Of a stretch of 26,715 nucleotides of DNA, positions 14,350 to 23,257 are shown in pieces (within the stretch, counting starts at the first letter, position 1; each line of letters starts with the position of its first letter). Location: the NCBI GenBank assembly GCA_902478825.1, contig CABSMK010000005.1, positions 1-26,715 on the forward strand, read 5' to 3'. The position numbers and the translations under genes are program-made. The notes under the pieces were generated by a model that saw only the letters and a program-made list of their open reading frames with translations, searched no databases and had not been told where the DNA came from. The stretch is from an uncultured Collinsella sp. Its GTDB lineage: Bacteria > Actinomycetota > Coriobacteriia > Coriobacteriales > Coriobacteriaceae.

Positions 14350-17347
14350 ATCGCTCGACCAGCACGCGATTGAGCCGCCCCTCCACCAAGCGCTCGTATA
14401 GACGCCGCGTCTCGGGCTCGGGCACGCCATTGACCTGCTCCCTCAGGTGGTGCATATGCCCGCTGTATAGCTCGACGATATCGCGCCGCCGCCCCGCCGC
14501 ACTGTAGACGCGCATAGCGCAGCGCACCATATCCTCACGCGCCGTTTCCTGCCGAAGCCCCGACTCCGCCAGCCAAATCGCCGACTGCAGATCGTTTTCT
14601 TCTAGAGCGGCATTTGCTCCCTTAATCATGCAATCGATGTACTTTGACTGCATAATGCGCCGCATACGCAAAAAGTAGGTGGGATTACAGCCATTGGGGA
14701 CATACAGCGGTCCGGCATAAAGCTGCTCAATCTTAAGGCACAGCTCAACTAAATGGGGCCCGCGCGCACCCGTGCGATTTCCCAAAACCTCGCGGCTTAT
14801 CTGGTCAAACAGCCGTACATCGGTCTTGACGTAGTCGCCGTTGAGTCCGATGCATTCATTTTGGATGAGCACACACGACTTGCCATCCGGCGTCGGTCCC
14901 AAAGCCGACCGCAAGCGCGATATCGTCGAGTACAGGTTGTTGCGGGCGCTATTGAACTCGGCATGGGGCCACAGCTCCATGGCCAGCGTCTCACGATCGA
15001 CGAGCGCATCCATGCCCAGCGCAAGCCGCTCGGCAAGCGTCGCCGCCTTCTTGCGGCGCCACATTTTGTCCGTGATGGGAAACCCGTCGCGCTCGGCGCG
15101 AAACGCACCAAACATGCGAATCTCGATATGGTCGATGGTATCAACGGCTTCAACCTCGCCGGCCTGGAACAGGCGCTCGCCCTCCCCTTCCAAATCGTCG
15201 CGCAGCGAGTACCGCGACAGCTCGCGCACGGGAAGCTTCTTGCGTATCCTGCCCGCCGGCTCGCCCAGACAGTGCATGGCAAGGCGCGCAAAGAGCCGAT
15301 ACGATGGCTCTAGAATCCCCGCACGATTCATGGACATCCAGGCCGCAAGGTCGCTGTCTCGGCCCGCACAGGCCAAATGCAGCGCCACCATCCAGGCCTC
15401 CGCTCCACCAACCTGTGTCTGGCTTATATCGAGCAACTCCGCTTCCTCGCGCACCGAAACCATCGAGGTGTTACGCAGATATGCCGCGCGCTCCAGCAGC
15501 AATGCGTTATCGCGCATGTACGCAATCGACTCCTCGGCAAGTTTGAGCACTTGGACCGCACGGAACTTTGCATTAACCGGCCGTCCCTCTGCCAGCGACT
15601 GCCAGCCTTCTAACAACAGGCCAAACAGCTGAATCTGGTTGTCACGCATGCGCACGGCAAAACGATCGAGCTCGTTGAACGCCGCATCGTCGGTTACCGG
15701 CAAGCCGGAAAGGAGCCGCCGTGCCGCCAACACCATGCGCACCCAGATAGCCATCGCCTTAAGCCCACGTACGTCGAGCGCCTCCCGCACCACCGTCATC
15801 TCGTCGTCGCGCTCGTCGGTTCCCGCAAACGACCCGTCAAAGAGCTCCACCAGCATACTATCGGCCCGTATAACAATCCCCGCGATATCGAGCTCGCAGT
15901 CGTAGGCCTTGCTCGTTTTGAGCTGCTGTAGAACGCCGCCGTCATCTCCCCGCTCGGTCAGGCAGCGCTTGACCTCGATATGCGCAGACAACATATCGAG
16001 TGCGGTATGAGATGTCTCGATTTCTGGCACGGCCAGGTTCGTAGGAAGCCCAAGCCCGTTATCCCCATAGCAAACTGCCGTCAGTGTCTGGGCCACCCTC
16101 CATGAAACAGGGTCTATTTCGCAGGCCGCCCGTTCGCCCCCTCGCTCGATAACCGATGCCATATAGCGAGCGAGCTTTGTATTGGACACGCTGACCGACG
16201 CCAGATATACGCCGAGTGCCTCGGCAGGCGTTGGCTCTGGAGCCGGATCGTCGGCATCGATTGTGCCCAGCGCTGCTCGGCAGATATCGGCCCCGTGCCC
16301 CGTCAGAGCAAGATCGACCCCATACTGCCCAGCAAGTTCAAGAACCGCCTCACGGTCCAAAAAGGCGTCCGCCAGGCCCATCGCCGCATCGCATCGGCCC
16401 GCCTTAAGCAAAATCCGGGCCGCCCTCGGAACAAGTTCGGGGCGAACCTCGGCCACCAACTTACGCAAACGCAAGCGTCCGTTATCCTCCGTGCCCAGAC
16501 ACGTAAAACTCCGCTCGGCGGGATCCAAGCCAAAGATCGGGTAGTCGCGTACAAAGTAGGACTGGTCGACCATCGACAGCCTCACCCCGCAAGCCTCGAG
16601 TTCTGCGATATTGCCCTCGCCCATCAAAACCATGAGACATGCCACGCAAAACAGCGCATTATTGTCGAGTGAAGCCAGATCGGCAAGTGCCGCGCCATAC
16701 ACGTTGACAATCTCGTTTTCGAGCAGGCCGGCTACGTCGCCTTGGCCATACAGACCTGTCTGCAATGCCGAAACGAGCTCGGGCACGCCCTGCGTGAGCT
16801 GATAAAAGTCGAGCGATGTACTGATCGAAAACGCCGATGCCCACGCCGAATACTCATAGGCATGCACCTTGAGCATCTGCGCATTGATCTTAACCGAATC
16901 GCCCAGCCCATGAATCAGCTGACGATTTGAAGGACGGCAGGAGATAAAGACCCCTATCCCCATAGCGCGCAAGCCGCGAATCCTGTCGATGAGGTCTTCG
17001 GTATCGTACTGATCGAGGTTTGGCACATTATCAATCGCGATAAGGGAGCGCGGTTTGTCTTTGAGTTCTTCGGTAACCACCTCGAGCTGCATAAACACCT
17101 CGCGCCCAATGGCGCGATCGGCCTCGATAATCCGCACGGGGCCTCGCGTCGGGTCGCATTTAACCTCATGGGTGTACTGCAGCAACATCGAGGTCTTCCC
17201 AAACCCGTCGGGCGCATAAAGAACCACGATGCCGGCCTTTCGGCCCTTGGCGATAAGCTCATTCATCAAGCGATCGCGCCGCACCGTATAACTGCTGCCC
17301 AGCGGCATAAGCTCGAGGTCGTCCGTATTGCCCAAATCGTTAACCAT
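14348..17347 (-). CDS. giant STAND-ATPase / SARP-BTAD transcriptional regulator
   Basis: This 999-residue protein reads as a signal-integrating transcription factor. An N-terminal NTPase has a P-loop APDGFGKT (residues 45-52, Ala in place of the first Gly) and a Walker B SLIAID ending in Asp106, followed by a long helical-repeat middle (about 300-730). The C-terminal ~260 residues are a SARP-type winged helix (about 740-845, IRMFGAFRAERDGFPI, then LWPHAEFNSARNNLYSTISRLR) followed by a BTAD-like helical domain. The DNA-binding part is therefore at the C-terminus, the reverse of the classic AfsR order. GAGGAG lies 7 bases before the ATG. There is no membrane segment. Its target is unknown; the adjacent amino-sugar block or its own promoter are candidates. 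Confidence 0.85.
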   Translation of the reverse strand: MVNDLGNTDDLELMPLGSSYTVRRDRLMNELIAKGRKAGIVVLYAPDGFGKTSMLLQYTHEVKCDPTRGPVRIIEADRAIGREVFMQLEVVTEELKDKPRSLIAIDNVPNLDQYDTEDLIDRIRGLRAMGIGVFISCRPSNRQLIHGLGDSVKINAQMLKVHAYEYSAWASAFSISTSLDFYQLTQGVPELVSALQTGLYGQGDVAGLLENEIVNVYGAALADLASLDNNALFCVACLMVLMGEGNIAELEACGVRLSMVDQSYFVRDYPIFGLDPAERSFTCLGTEDNGRLRLRKLVAEVRPELVPRAARILLKAGRCDAAMGLADAFLDREAVLELAGQYGVDLALTGHGADICRAALGTIDADDPAPEPTPAEALGVYLASVSVSNTKLARYMASVIERGGERAACEIDPVSWRVAQTLTAVCYGDNGLGLPTNLAVPEIETSHTALDMLSAHIEVKRCLTERGDDGGVLQQLKTSKAYDCELDIAGIVIRADSMLVELFDGSFAGTDERDDEMTVVREALDVRGLKAMAIWVRMVLAARRLLSGLPVTDDAAFNELDRFAVRMRDNQIQLFGLLLEGWQSLAEGRPVNAKFRAVQVLKLAEESIAYMRDNALLLERAAYLRNTSMVSVREEAELLDISQTQVGGAEAWMVALHLACAGRDSDLAAWMSMNRAGILEPSYRLFARLAMHCLGEPAGRIRKKLPVRELSRYSLRDDLEGEGERLFQAGEVEAVDTIDHIEIRMFGAFRAERDGFPITDKMWRRKKAATLAERLALGMDALVDRETLAMELWPHAEFNSARNNLYSTISRLRSALGPTPDGKSCVLIQNECIGLNGDYVKTDVRLFDQISREVLGNRTGARGPHLVELCLKIEQLYAGPLYVPNGCNPTYFLRMRRIMQSKYIDCMIKGANAALEENDLQSAIWLAESGLRQETAREDMVRCAMRVYSAAGRRRDIVELYSGHMHHLREQVNGVPEPETRRLYERLVEGRLNRVLVER

Positions 17348-17731
17348 GCCCGCTCCTCAACTCGACCACATGGACACCGTAACGCTAGACCATATGTATC
17401 GCTAGATGAATAGAGCGATGCTACGGTTTAGGATGTTTGTTGGTACGCAAATGGCAAGTTTTTGTTCAGCGTGGTCCGATTGAAACTTATCCCCCAACCA
17501 ATCAGTCTTTGCGCAGGTCAATGCGCTTGCCAGCTTGTCCCATCCTTTGGCAGTGTACCTCAAATGAGCGCTGTTCAATTGTGTTGCGCAACTCACCTAA
17601 CGCCAGCTACCGTCTGCGACCTTTTCATAGCATTTATGCATAGTATCTGTTATGGAATGAATCATGCTGCACCTAACGCACCCGTCAAGTTCGCTGCAAG
17701 ATTTTCGTCAAGCACACGGCGCGCGCTCAGC
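17348..17731. promoter_or_regulatory. intergenic region upstream of the regulator
   Basis: These 384 bases contain no convincing gene; a 64-codon minus-strand frame (17402-17596) lacks a ribosome site. The stretch is clearly less GC-rich than the genes. A short dyad ATCGCT/AGCGAT (17398-17419) and a repeated CGCTAG (17383, 17400) lie 35-75 bases upstream of the regulator start and could be an autoregulatory site. No strong promoter hexamers were found. Confidence 0.35.
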
Positions 17732-17759
17732 AAAAAGGCCCCCGCAAAGCGGAGGCCTT
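17732..17759 (-). terminator. terminator after nagB
   Basis: On the minus strand the stem AAGGCCTCCGC/GCGGGGGCCTT (one mismatch) is followed by a five-T run. It lies 33 bases past the nagB stop. Confidence 0.9.
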
Positions 17760-17791
17760 CGGCAAAGCTATGTCGAGGTGATAGGCTTTCG

Positions 17792-18520
17792 CTACTCGCA
17801 GAGCGAAAGGGCGGCCTCGTCGGCAACGACAACGCAGTTGGTGTGCAGCTGCAGGATCGAAGCCGGGCACTCGGGCGTAACCGGACCATAGCACATGTCA
17901 TGCACGGCCTGAGCCTTTGCCTCGCCGTTGGCGACGACCAGGATCATGCGGGCATACATGATGGTCTGGGTACCCATGGTGTAGGCCTGACGGGGAACAT
18001 CGTCGATGCTGTCGAACAGGCGGCTGTTGGCCTGAATGGTGCTCTCGGTGAGGTCGACGCAGTGCGTGCCCTTGGAGAAGTGGTCATCGGGCTCGTTGAA
18101 GCCGATGTGGCCGTTGTTGCCAATGCCGAGCAGCTGCAGATCCGGGTAACCGGCGTCGGCGACGATCTTGTCGTACTCAGAGCAGGCAGCGGCGGCGTCA
18201 GGGTTGGAACCGTCGGGCACATGCGTGTTGTTCAGGTCGATGTTGATGTGATCGAAGAAGTTCTCGCGCATGAAGTAGTGATAGCTCTGGGGATCGTCGT
18301 GCGAAAGGCCGCGATACTCGTCCAGGTTGTAGGTGCTGACCTCGGCAAAGTCGACATCGCCCTTCTCGTACCAAGCAGCGAGCTGCTTGTAGGCACCGAT
18401 CGGGGTGGAGCCGGTGGCAAGGCCCAGCACACAGTCGGGCTTGAGGATAACCTGGGCCGAGATGATATTAGCGGCCTTGCGGCTCATATCCTCGTAGTCT
18501 TTAGCTTTAATGATCTTCAT
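17792..18520 (-). CDS. nagB: glucosamine-6-phosphate deaminase
   Basis: This 242-residue cytosolic enzyme converts glucosamine-6-phosphate to fructose-6-phosphate and ammonia, the last step of amino-sugar catabolism. Motifs are typical: LGLATGSTPIGAYK near residue 32, YNLDEYRGL with the catalytic Asp, and LLGIGNNGHIGFNEP near residue 135. The start is the ATG at 18520 (MKIIKAKDY), with AAGGA 6 bases upstream. Longer in-frame starts run through a structured leader and give no family match. It follows the PTS IIA gene on the same strand after a 271-base leader, so it may have its own control. Length is close to the short Gram-positive form. Confidence 0.95.
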   Translation of the reverse strand: MKIIKAKDYEDMSRKAANIISAQVILKPDCVLGLATGSTPIGAYKQLAAWYEKGDVDFAEVSTYNLDEYRGLSHDDPQSYHYFMRENFFDHINIDLNNTHVPDGSNPDAAAACSEYDKIVADAGYPDLQLLGIGNNGHIGFNEPDDHFSKGTHCVDLTESTIQANSRLFDSIDDVPRQAYTMGTQTIMYARMILVVANGEAKAQAVHDMCYGPVTPECPASILQLHTNCVVVADEAALSLCE

Positions 18521-18790
18521 TACGCGTCCTTTCTCGTACAAGAGAGGCAAGGCTCCCTTACAAGCACTTGCCCGCGGCCCGCGTCGGCCGCAACCAACGT
18601 GTGCGGCCACCAGGGCGAGGTCGCGTAATGTATGTGTCTCGTGTCTAGCCGCGTCGAGGCCCCTGCCCGTCCACGGTGACCCAAAGCCTTTTAGCTTCGG
18701 ACAAATCCCATCTTGCCACTGAGGGCGTCCTCTTTCAAGGGCGCCCTCCGTAAACGTGTTTGAATTGTAGACTAATGGCCACGTGCACTT
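18521..18790 (-). promoter_or_regulatory. long structured leader of nagB
   Basis: The 270-base gap holds no gene but several minus-strand hairpins: GGCCGCA/TGCGGCC (about 18582-18604), CCGAAGC/GGCTTTGG (about 18681-18700) and an 11-bp stem at 18721-18748. TACAAT (complement of 18764-18769) is a possible -10, which would give a leader of about 240 nt. It does not match any riboswitch I recognise. Confidence 0.45.
18721..18748 (-). terminator. hairpin after PTS IIA, without T run
   Basis: The 11-bp stem GAGGGCGTCCT/AGGGCGCCCTC has one G-T pair and a 6-base loop. No T run follows on either strand, so termination is uncertain; it may be part of the nagB leader. Confidence 0.4.
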
Positions 18791-18791
18791 G

Positions 18792-19289
18792 CTAGCGCTC
18801 GCGAGCAACGATGAGCTGGTCCATCTCTTCGACATGCACGCCAACGGAGCCCTTGATGCTCGAGAACTCAACGGAGTTGCACACCAAGATGGGAACCGTC
18901 ACATCGTAGCCCTCGGCAGCAATTGCCTCGCGATCGAACTCAATGAGCACATCGCCCTTATGGACGATGTCACCCACTTGCGCATGTACGGTAAAGTGCT
19001 TGCCCTCGAGCTGAACAGTGTCCAGGCCAACGTGGATGAGCACGTCCAAGCCATCGACCGTGTTAAGCGCAACGGCGTGTCCCGTGGGAAAAATGGCCTC
19101 GACCTTGGCATCAGCCGGTGCAATCACACGCGTTCCGGTGGGCCGAATCGCCACGCCCTGGCCCAAAAGGCCGGTGGCAAACGTCTGGTCGTTTACCTCG
19201 GAAAGCGGAATGACATCGCCCGAGATGGGAGCATCCAGCGTAAGGACTCGACCACGCATACCAAAAGACCTTAGGACTTTAGTGAACAT
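18792..19289 (-). CDS. PTS glucose-type IIA component
   Basis: This 165-residue cytosolic phosphocarrier matches the IIA-Glc (Crr) family along its length. The phosphorylated His86 lies in DVLIHVGLDTVQLEG, and the partner His71 lies in FPTGHAVALN; this spacing equals the E. coli H75/H90 pair. No IIB or IIC domain is attached or nearby, so it must serve a sugar permease elsewhere or act as a regulator. The start at 19289 (MFTKVLRSF) follows a G-rich site (GAGGGGGAG) with tight spacing. An ATG 7 codons upstream and another 10 codons downstream (MRGRVL) are alternatives. It lies between glmM and nagB, which points to amino-sugar uptake. Confidence 0.92.
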   Translation of the reverse strand: MFTKVLRSFGMRGRVLTLDAPISGDVIPLSEVNDQTFATGLLGQGVAIRPTGTRVIAPADAKVEAIFPTGHAVALNTVDGLDVLIHVGLDTVQLEGKHFTVHAQVGDIVHKGDVLIEFDREAIAAEGYDVTVPILVCNSVEFSSIKGSVGVHVEEMDQLIVARER

Positions 19290-19318
19290 GCTCCCCCTCG
19301 GACATACCAATCAATCAA

Positions 19319-19347
19319 AATAACCTTAACAGTTTACCACTTGGCAA
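19319..19347 (-). promoter_or_regulatory. candidate promoter of the PTS IIA gene
   Basis: On the minus strand TTGCCA (19342-19347) and GTTATT (19319-19324) are separated by 17 bases, in an AT-rich gap between glmM and the IIA gene. Confidence 0.5.
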
Positions 19348-19360
19348 CGGTTTTTGACCA

Positions 19361-20698
19361 TTAGGGAAGTTCGCGCTTGACAACCTCGACGATGTCGTCG
19401 ACAACGCGCTGGGTCAGCTCGTGCGTCTCGGCCTCGGCCATCACGCGGACCAGCGGCTCGGTACCGCTCGGGCGCACCAGAATGCGGCCGCGGCCGTCAA
19501 GCTCCTTCTCGGCAGCAGCGACGGCATCCCAGATGGGCTGGCAATCGTCCAGACCAGCCTTGTTGTCGGAATGCACGTTGACGAGTACCTGCGGGTACTT
19601 CTTCATGATGCCGGCAAGATCGGTGAGGGTACGACCGGTGCGCTTGAGCACGGCCAGCAGCTGCAGAGCCGTCACCAGGCCGTCACCGGTGGTGTTGTGC
19701 TCCAGGAAGATGATGTGGCCGGACTGTTCGCCGCCGATGACGGCGCCGTCCGCGAGCATGCGCTCCAGAACGTAGCGGTCGCCCACGGCGGTCTGAACCA
19801 TCTCGAAGCCCTGCTCCTTCATAGCGATGGAGAAGCCCAGGTTGCACATGACGGTCGAAACGATCTCGGAGTTGGCGAGCTTGCCGCGAGCGGCGAGGTC
19901 AGAACCGCAGATAGCCAGGATGTAGTCACCGTCGATCTCATTACCCTCGCTGTCCACGAACAGTACGCGGTCGGCGTCGCCGTCGTGGGCCAGACCGATA
20001 TCGGCGTGGGTGCGCAGCACGAGCTCGCGGAGGGGCTCGAGGTGCGTAGAGCCGCACTCAACGTTAATGTCGGTGCCGCAGTAATCGGTGTTGATGGCAT
20101 GGACCGTGGCACCCAGGCGCTGCAGCGCGGCGGGCGTAGTCTGGCAGGAAGCACCGTGACCGCAGTCGACGGCAACGACCAGGCCATCGAGCCTCAGGCC
20201 ATCGAGCGTATCGATGGCATGATCGACATATGCCTTGCGGGCGTCCTTCATCTTGATAATGTGGCCCACGCCGGCACCGGTCGGCAGCGTGTCGGCAGCC
20301 ATGGCTTCCTCGGACATGACCCAGGCGCTGATCTCTTCCTCGACAGCATCGGGAAGCTTCATACCCTTGCGGCTAAAGAACTTGATGCCGTTGAACTCCG
20401 GCGGATTATGCGAAGCAGAGATGACGATGCCGCCGTCGAGCTCGTTTTGAACAGTGAGCAGCGCCACGGCAGGCGTGGGGATGACGCCGCAGCAATGCGG
20501 GCGGCCGCCCTCGGCCATAATGCCGGCGGTCAGAGCGCTCTCGAGCATGGTGCCCGAAAGGCGCGTGTCACGGCCGATGCAGATGTCCGGACCAAGAAAC
20601 TTGGTCGCCGCGCGGCCCAGACGAAACGCGAGGTCGCACGAAAGATCGGCGTTGGCGACGCCACGGACGCCGTCGGTACCGAAGATGTTCTGGGGCAT
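19361..20698 (-). CDS. glmM: phosphoglucosamine mutase
   Basis: This 445-residue enzyme interconverts glucosamine-6-phosphate and glucosamine-1-phosphate on the way to UDP-GlcNAc for the cell wall. The N-terminus FGTDGVRG is typical, as is the phosphoserine loop ISASHNPPEFNGIK with Ser96. The metal loop AHDGDADRVLF and the C-terminal phosphate-binding RPSGTEPLVRVM follow. AGGAG lies 8 bases before the ATG. It follows rpsI after a terminator, as in many Gram-positive genomes where glmM is near the ribosomal L13/S9 operon. Together with nagB it controls the fate of glucosamine-6-phosphate. Confidence 0.96.
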   Translation of the reverse strand: MPQNIFGTDGVRGVANADLSCDLAFRLGRAATKFLGPDICIGRDTRLSGTMLESALTAGIMAEGGRPHCCGVIPTPAVALLTVQNELDGGIVISASHNPPEFNGIKFFSRKGMKLPDAVEEEISAWVMSEEAMAADTLPTGAGVGHIIKMKDARKAYVDHAIDTLDGLRLDGLVVAVDCGHGASCQTTPAALQRLGATVHAINTDYCGTDINVECGSTHLEPLRELVLRTHADIGLAHDGDADRVLFVDSEGNEIDGDYILAICGSDLAARGKLANSEIVSTVMCNLGFSIAMKEQGFEMVQTAVGDRYVLERMLADGAVIGGEQSGHIIFLEHNTTGDGLVTALQLLAVLKRTGRTLTDLAGIMKKYPQVLVNVHSDNKAGLDDCQPIWDAVAAAEKELDGRGRILVRPSGTEPLVRVMAEAETHELTQRVVDDIVEVVKRELP

Positions 20699-20747
20699 AG
20701 GATCGCTCCTTCCCTAGCAGGCGATATGCAACCGCCCACCCTAGTCG

Positions 20748-20790
20748 AAAAAGAAAAGCGGGACCCGCCGAGGAATCGGCAGGCCCCGCT
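20748..20790 (-). terminator. terminator after rpsI
   Basis: On the minus strand a 15-position stem with two mismatches (AGCGGGGCCTGCCGA with TCGGCGGGTCCCGCT, loop TTCC) is followed by TTTTCTTTTT. It separates the ribosomal operon from glmM. Confidence 0.92.
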
Positions 20791-20821
20791 TGTACATTGT
20801 ATCTCGAAAGGAGATAAAACC

Positions 20822-21217
<396 letters not shown>

Positions 21218-21219
21218 CT

Positions 21220-21663
21220 TTAAGCCTCCAGCTCAATCTTCGTGGGGTTCTGGGCAGCATGCGGATGCTCGGTGCCAGCGTAGACCTTAAGCTTGGTCAT
21301 CTGGGCACGGCCGAGGGTGGTCTTGGGCAGCATACCGCGAACGGCGCGCTCGATGACCTTCTCCGGGTGCTTCTCCATAGCCTGGCGGAAGCTCTCAGCC
21401 TTGAGGCCGCCGTTGTAGCCGCTGTGGCGATAATAGGTCTTCGTGTCGGCCTTGTTACCGGTAAGCTGGACCTTATCGGCGTTGATGACGACAACGAAGT
21501 CGCCGCAGTCGCTGTTGGGCGTGAACTGGGGCTTGTTCTTACCGCGCAGGATCATTGCGATCTGGGTGGCAAGACGGCCCAGGACAGCACCATCGGCGTC
21601 GACGAGAACCCAGTTGCGCTGGACCTCGCCCTGCTTGGCGTAGTGAGTCGATTTCGAAATCAC
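21220..21663 (-). CDS. rplM: 50S ribosomal protein L13
   Basis: This 147-residue L13 is an early-assembly protein of the large subunit. It has the typical RNWVLVDADGAVLGRLATQIA start, then YYRHSGYNGGLK and AVRGMLPKTTLGRAQMTKLKVYAG. The start codon is GTG at 21663, set by GGAGGAG 5 bases upstream. It is cotranscribed with rpsI, in the usual order, from a promoter about 70-95 bases upstream. Confidence 0.97.
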   Translation of the reverse strand: MISKSTHYAKQGEVQRNWVLVDADGAVLGRLATQIAMILRGKNKPQFTPNSDCGDFVVVINADKVQLTGNKADTKTYYRHSGYNGGLKAESFRQAMEKHPEKVIERAVRGMLPKTTLGRAQMTKLKVYAGTEHPHAAQNPTKIELEA

Positions 21664-21729
21664 TTAGACTCCTCCATGTACAGTACGTGTTGTTACAGAG
21701 ATTCACGGGGCTCTGCAAGTAACCCGTCT

Positions 21730-21757
21730 ATATTACCCCGCTCGCCGTACGAGTCAA
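21730..21757 (-). promoter_or_regulatory. promoter of rplM-rpsI
   Basis: On the minus strand TTGACT (21752-21757) and TAATAT (21730-21735) are separated by 16 bases, giving a leader of about 60 nt with a small ACGGG/CCCGT hairpin. Confidence 0.75.
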
Positions 21758-21857
21758 CAGGTATTTTGGCTCCGACCAGAGTTTCTGCACATGTCGTCCA
21801 CGAGCCGTGATTTTTCCAGCTCTTTAGCTGTTGTCATTTTTTGAGGGTTCGCCGTCG

Positions 21858-22736
21858 TTAGCGCTCAACGAACTCTTGGATTTCCGCGAGCAGGCGCTTT
21901 GCCTCCTGACGGCCCTGGATATACAGGTCGAGGAGCTTTGCCGAATCGTGCTCAACGTGGCCGACCTCGACCGGCTTTTGCGGAGCGACGACCAACGCAC
22001 GGCCCTCGCGCTCATACTTCCACAGGTGCATGCGCTGAATGTTGTAGCGGTCGTGGCGCGTCTCGATTCCCTCGAGCAGATAGGGGTAGTCGGCATAGCG
22101 GGCGCGCGCGGCAGGCATAAACTCGTAAGGCTTTTTCTCGTACGAGCGGTCCTGCGTGACGATGACGACCGCACGGTCGAAGCCCGCCTCCTCCAGCACG
22201 TGCTCGATGGGGATCGAATCGGCTACGCCACCGTCGACGTATTTGTGCCCGTCAATCTCGACCGGCGGCGTCACCAGCGGCAGCGACGTCGAGGCGCGTA
22301 CGGCGTCGAGATCGAGCACGGCGCTTTTGACCGGGAGGTACGTGGCGGTTCCAAAAAGCATGTCCGTCGCGACGGCGTACATCTCGATGGGGCTCGCGTC
22401 GAACGTCTCATTGTCAAAGGGATCCAAGCGGTCCTGGACATCGTTGAAGATAAAGTCGTAACCCACAATGGAGCCCGTGGACGCAAACGATGCGGCGCCC
22501 ATGAAGTGGCTGTCGTTGCAGAAAGCCAGGTTGATGCGGTTGGCACGGCCGATCTGGTGCGACTTATAGTTCACGCCGTTGAGGGCGCCGGCCGATACAC
22601 CGTAGACAGCCGGGATTTCGACACCGGCCTCCATAAGAACGTCGAGCACGCCCGCGGTAAACTGCCCGCGAAAACTACCGCCCTCCAAAACGAGCGCGAC
22701 CTTGCCGGCGTTCTTTGCCTTATCTTCTGCAGTCAT
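21858..22736 (-). CDS. patatin-like phospholipase
   Basis: This 292-residue protein is a bacterial patatin-family lipid acyl hydrolase. The oxyanion loop is EGGSFRG (18-24), the nucleophile Ser48 lies in GVSAG (46-50), and the catalytic Asp168 lies in VDGGV, completing the Ser-Asp dyad. There is no signal peptide or membrane segment, so it is probably cytosolic or peripheral; it resembles the YjjU-like subgroup. AGGAGG lies 5 bases before the ATG. It is a single gene upstream of the rplM promoter on the same strand, and no clear terminator follows. The substrate cannot be told from the sequence. Confidence 0.9.
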   Translation of the reverse strand: MTAEDKAKNAGKVALVLEGGSFRGQFTAGVLDVLMEAGVEIPAVYGVSAGALNGVNYKSHQIGRANRINLAFCNDSHFMGAASFASTGSIVGYDFIFNDVQDRLDPFDNETFDASPIEMYAVATDMLFGTATYLPVKSAVLDLDAVRASTSLPLVTPPVEIDGHKYVDGGVADSIPIEHVLEEAGFDRAVVIVTQDRSYEKKPYEFMPAARARYADYPYLLEGIETRHDRYNIQRMHLWKYEREGRALVVAPQKPVEVGHVEHDSAKLLDLYIQGRQEAKRLLAEIQEFVER

Positions 22737-22781
22737 ATTGACCTCCTGCGATTGCGTTTTGGCCTTCTTCTACCCAGTTTT

Positions 22782-23083
22782 GGGATGGAGAGCGCATGGG
22801 TTTTGAGGCGGCAGGTGAAGCGGAAAGTGTGTCCCAGTTTGAGGCGGGATTCTGGGATGCGCTTTCCGCTTGGACCGCCGCTGGGAAAGCGCGTCCCATC
22901 CTGAGCGCGTATTCCGGGATGAACTTTCCGCTAGCCATTCATTTGGAAATTGCATCCCATTCCGAATGAGGATTCCGGGATGCGGTTTCCGCTTGAGGCG
23001 TCATCCGGAAACTACGTCCCAGTCTGAGCGCGGATTCCGGGATGGACTTTCCGCCTGGGCCGCCATTGGGAAAGCGTGTCCCG
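22782..23083. repeat. tandem array of ~62-bp stem-loop units
   Basis: Four clear units start at 22854, 22916, 22978 and 23039 (period 61-62 bp), and a degenerate one starts at 22782. Each unit reads GGGATG-N2-CTTTCCGC, a variable centre, GGAAA, then GTCCC, so each can fold on itself (GGGA-TTTCC with GGAAA-TCCC). A linker close to CAGTCTGAGCGCGGATTCC joins the units. Copies differ at many positions but keep pairing, which suggests that the structure, not the exact sequence, is maintained. No coding frame runs through it. Confidence 0.85.
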
Positions 23084-23098
23084 GTCTGCGTTGCCAAG

Positions 23099-23145
23099 GC
23101 GTTTTCTTTACGCCCGCGCCCTGCTCAGAGTTCGATTCTCCGCGG
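23099..23145 (+). repeat. 47-bp direct repeat, copy A, with tmRNA 3'-end sequence
   Basis: Matches copy B at 23310-23356 at 45 of 47 positions. Its last part, GAGTTCGATTCTCCGCG, is the same as the tmRNA T-arm/acceptor region but in the opposite orientation to the tmRNA gene. Confidence 0.85.
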
Positions 23146-23234
23146 GTGGAGGGATCCGTTAATGCGGCGCATGGCCGGCTGAGATTCGATAAACATCGCA
23201 TCCGTTTTGAGTCGGAAGTTTGCGCGGAGAATCC

Positions 23235-23257
23235 GCGTATTTGCTTCGCAAATACGC
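23235..23257. repeat. perfect 10-bp hairpin between the direct repeats
   Basis: GCGTATTTGC-TTC-GCAAATACGC. It is preceded by a second small palindrome, CGCGGA-GAA-TCCGCG (about 23223-23237), and followed by AAAACGC-TTAC-GCGTTTT (23299-23316). Confidence 0.7.

Noticed and set aside
17402..17596. A 64-codon minus-strand frame upstream of the regulator
   Set aside because: There is no ribosome site, the composition is atypical, and it lies where the regulator's promoter must be.
22829..23083. CRISPR array (about 31-bp repeats with about 31-bp spacers)
   Set aside because: The period fits, but the repeats differ at many positions and the supposed spacers are themselves alike (all carry CTTTCCGC and GGAAA). 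There are no cas genes.
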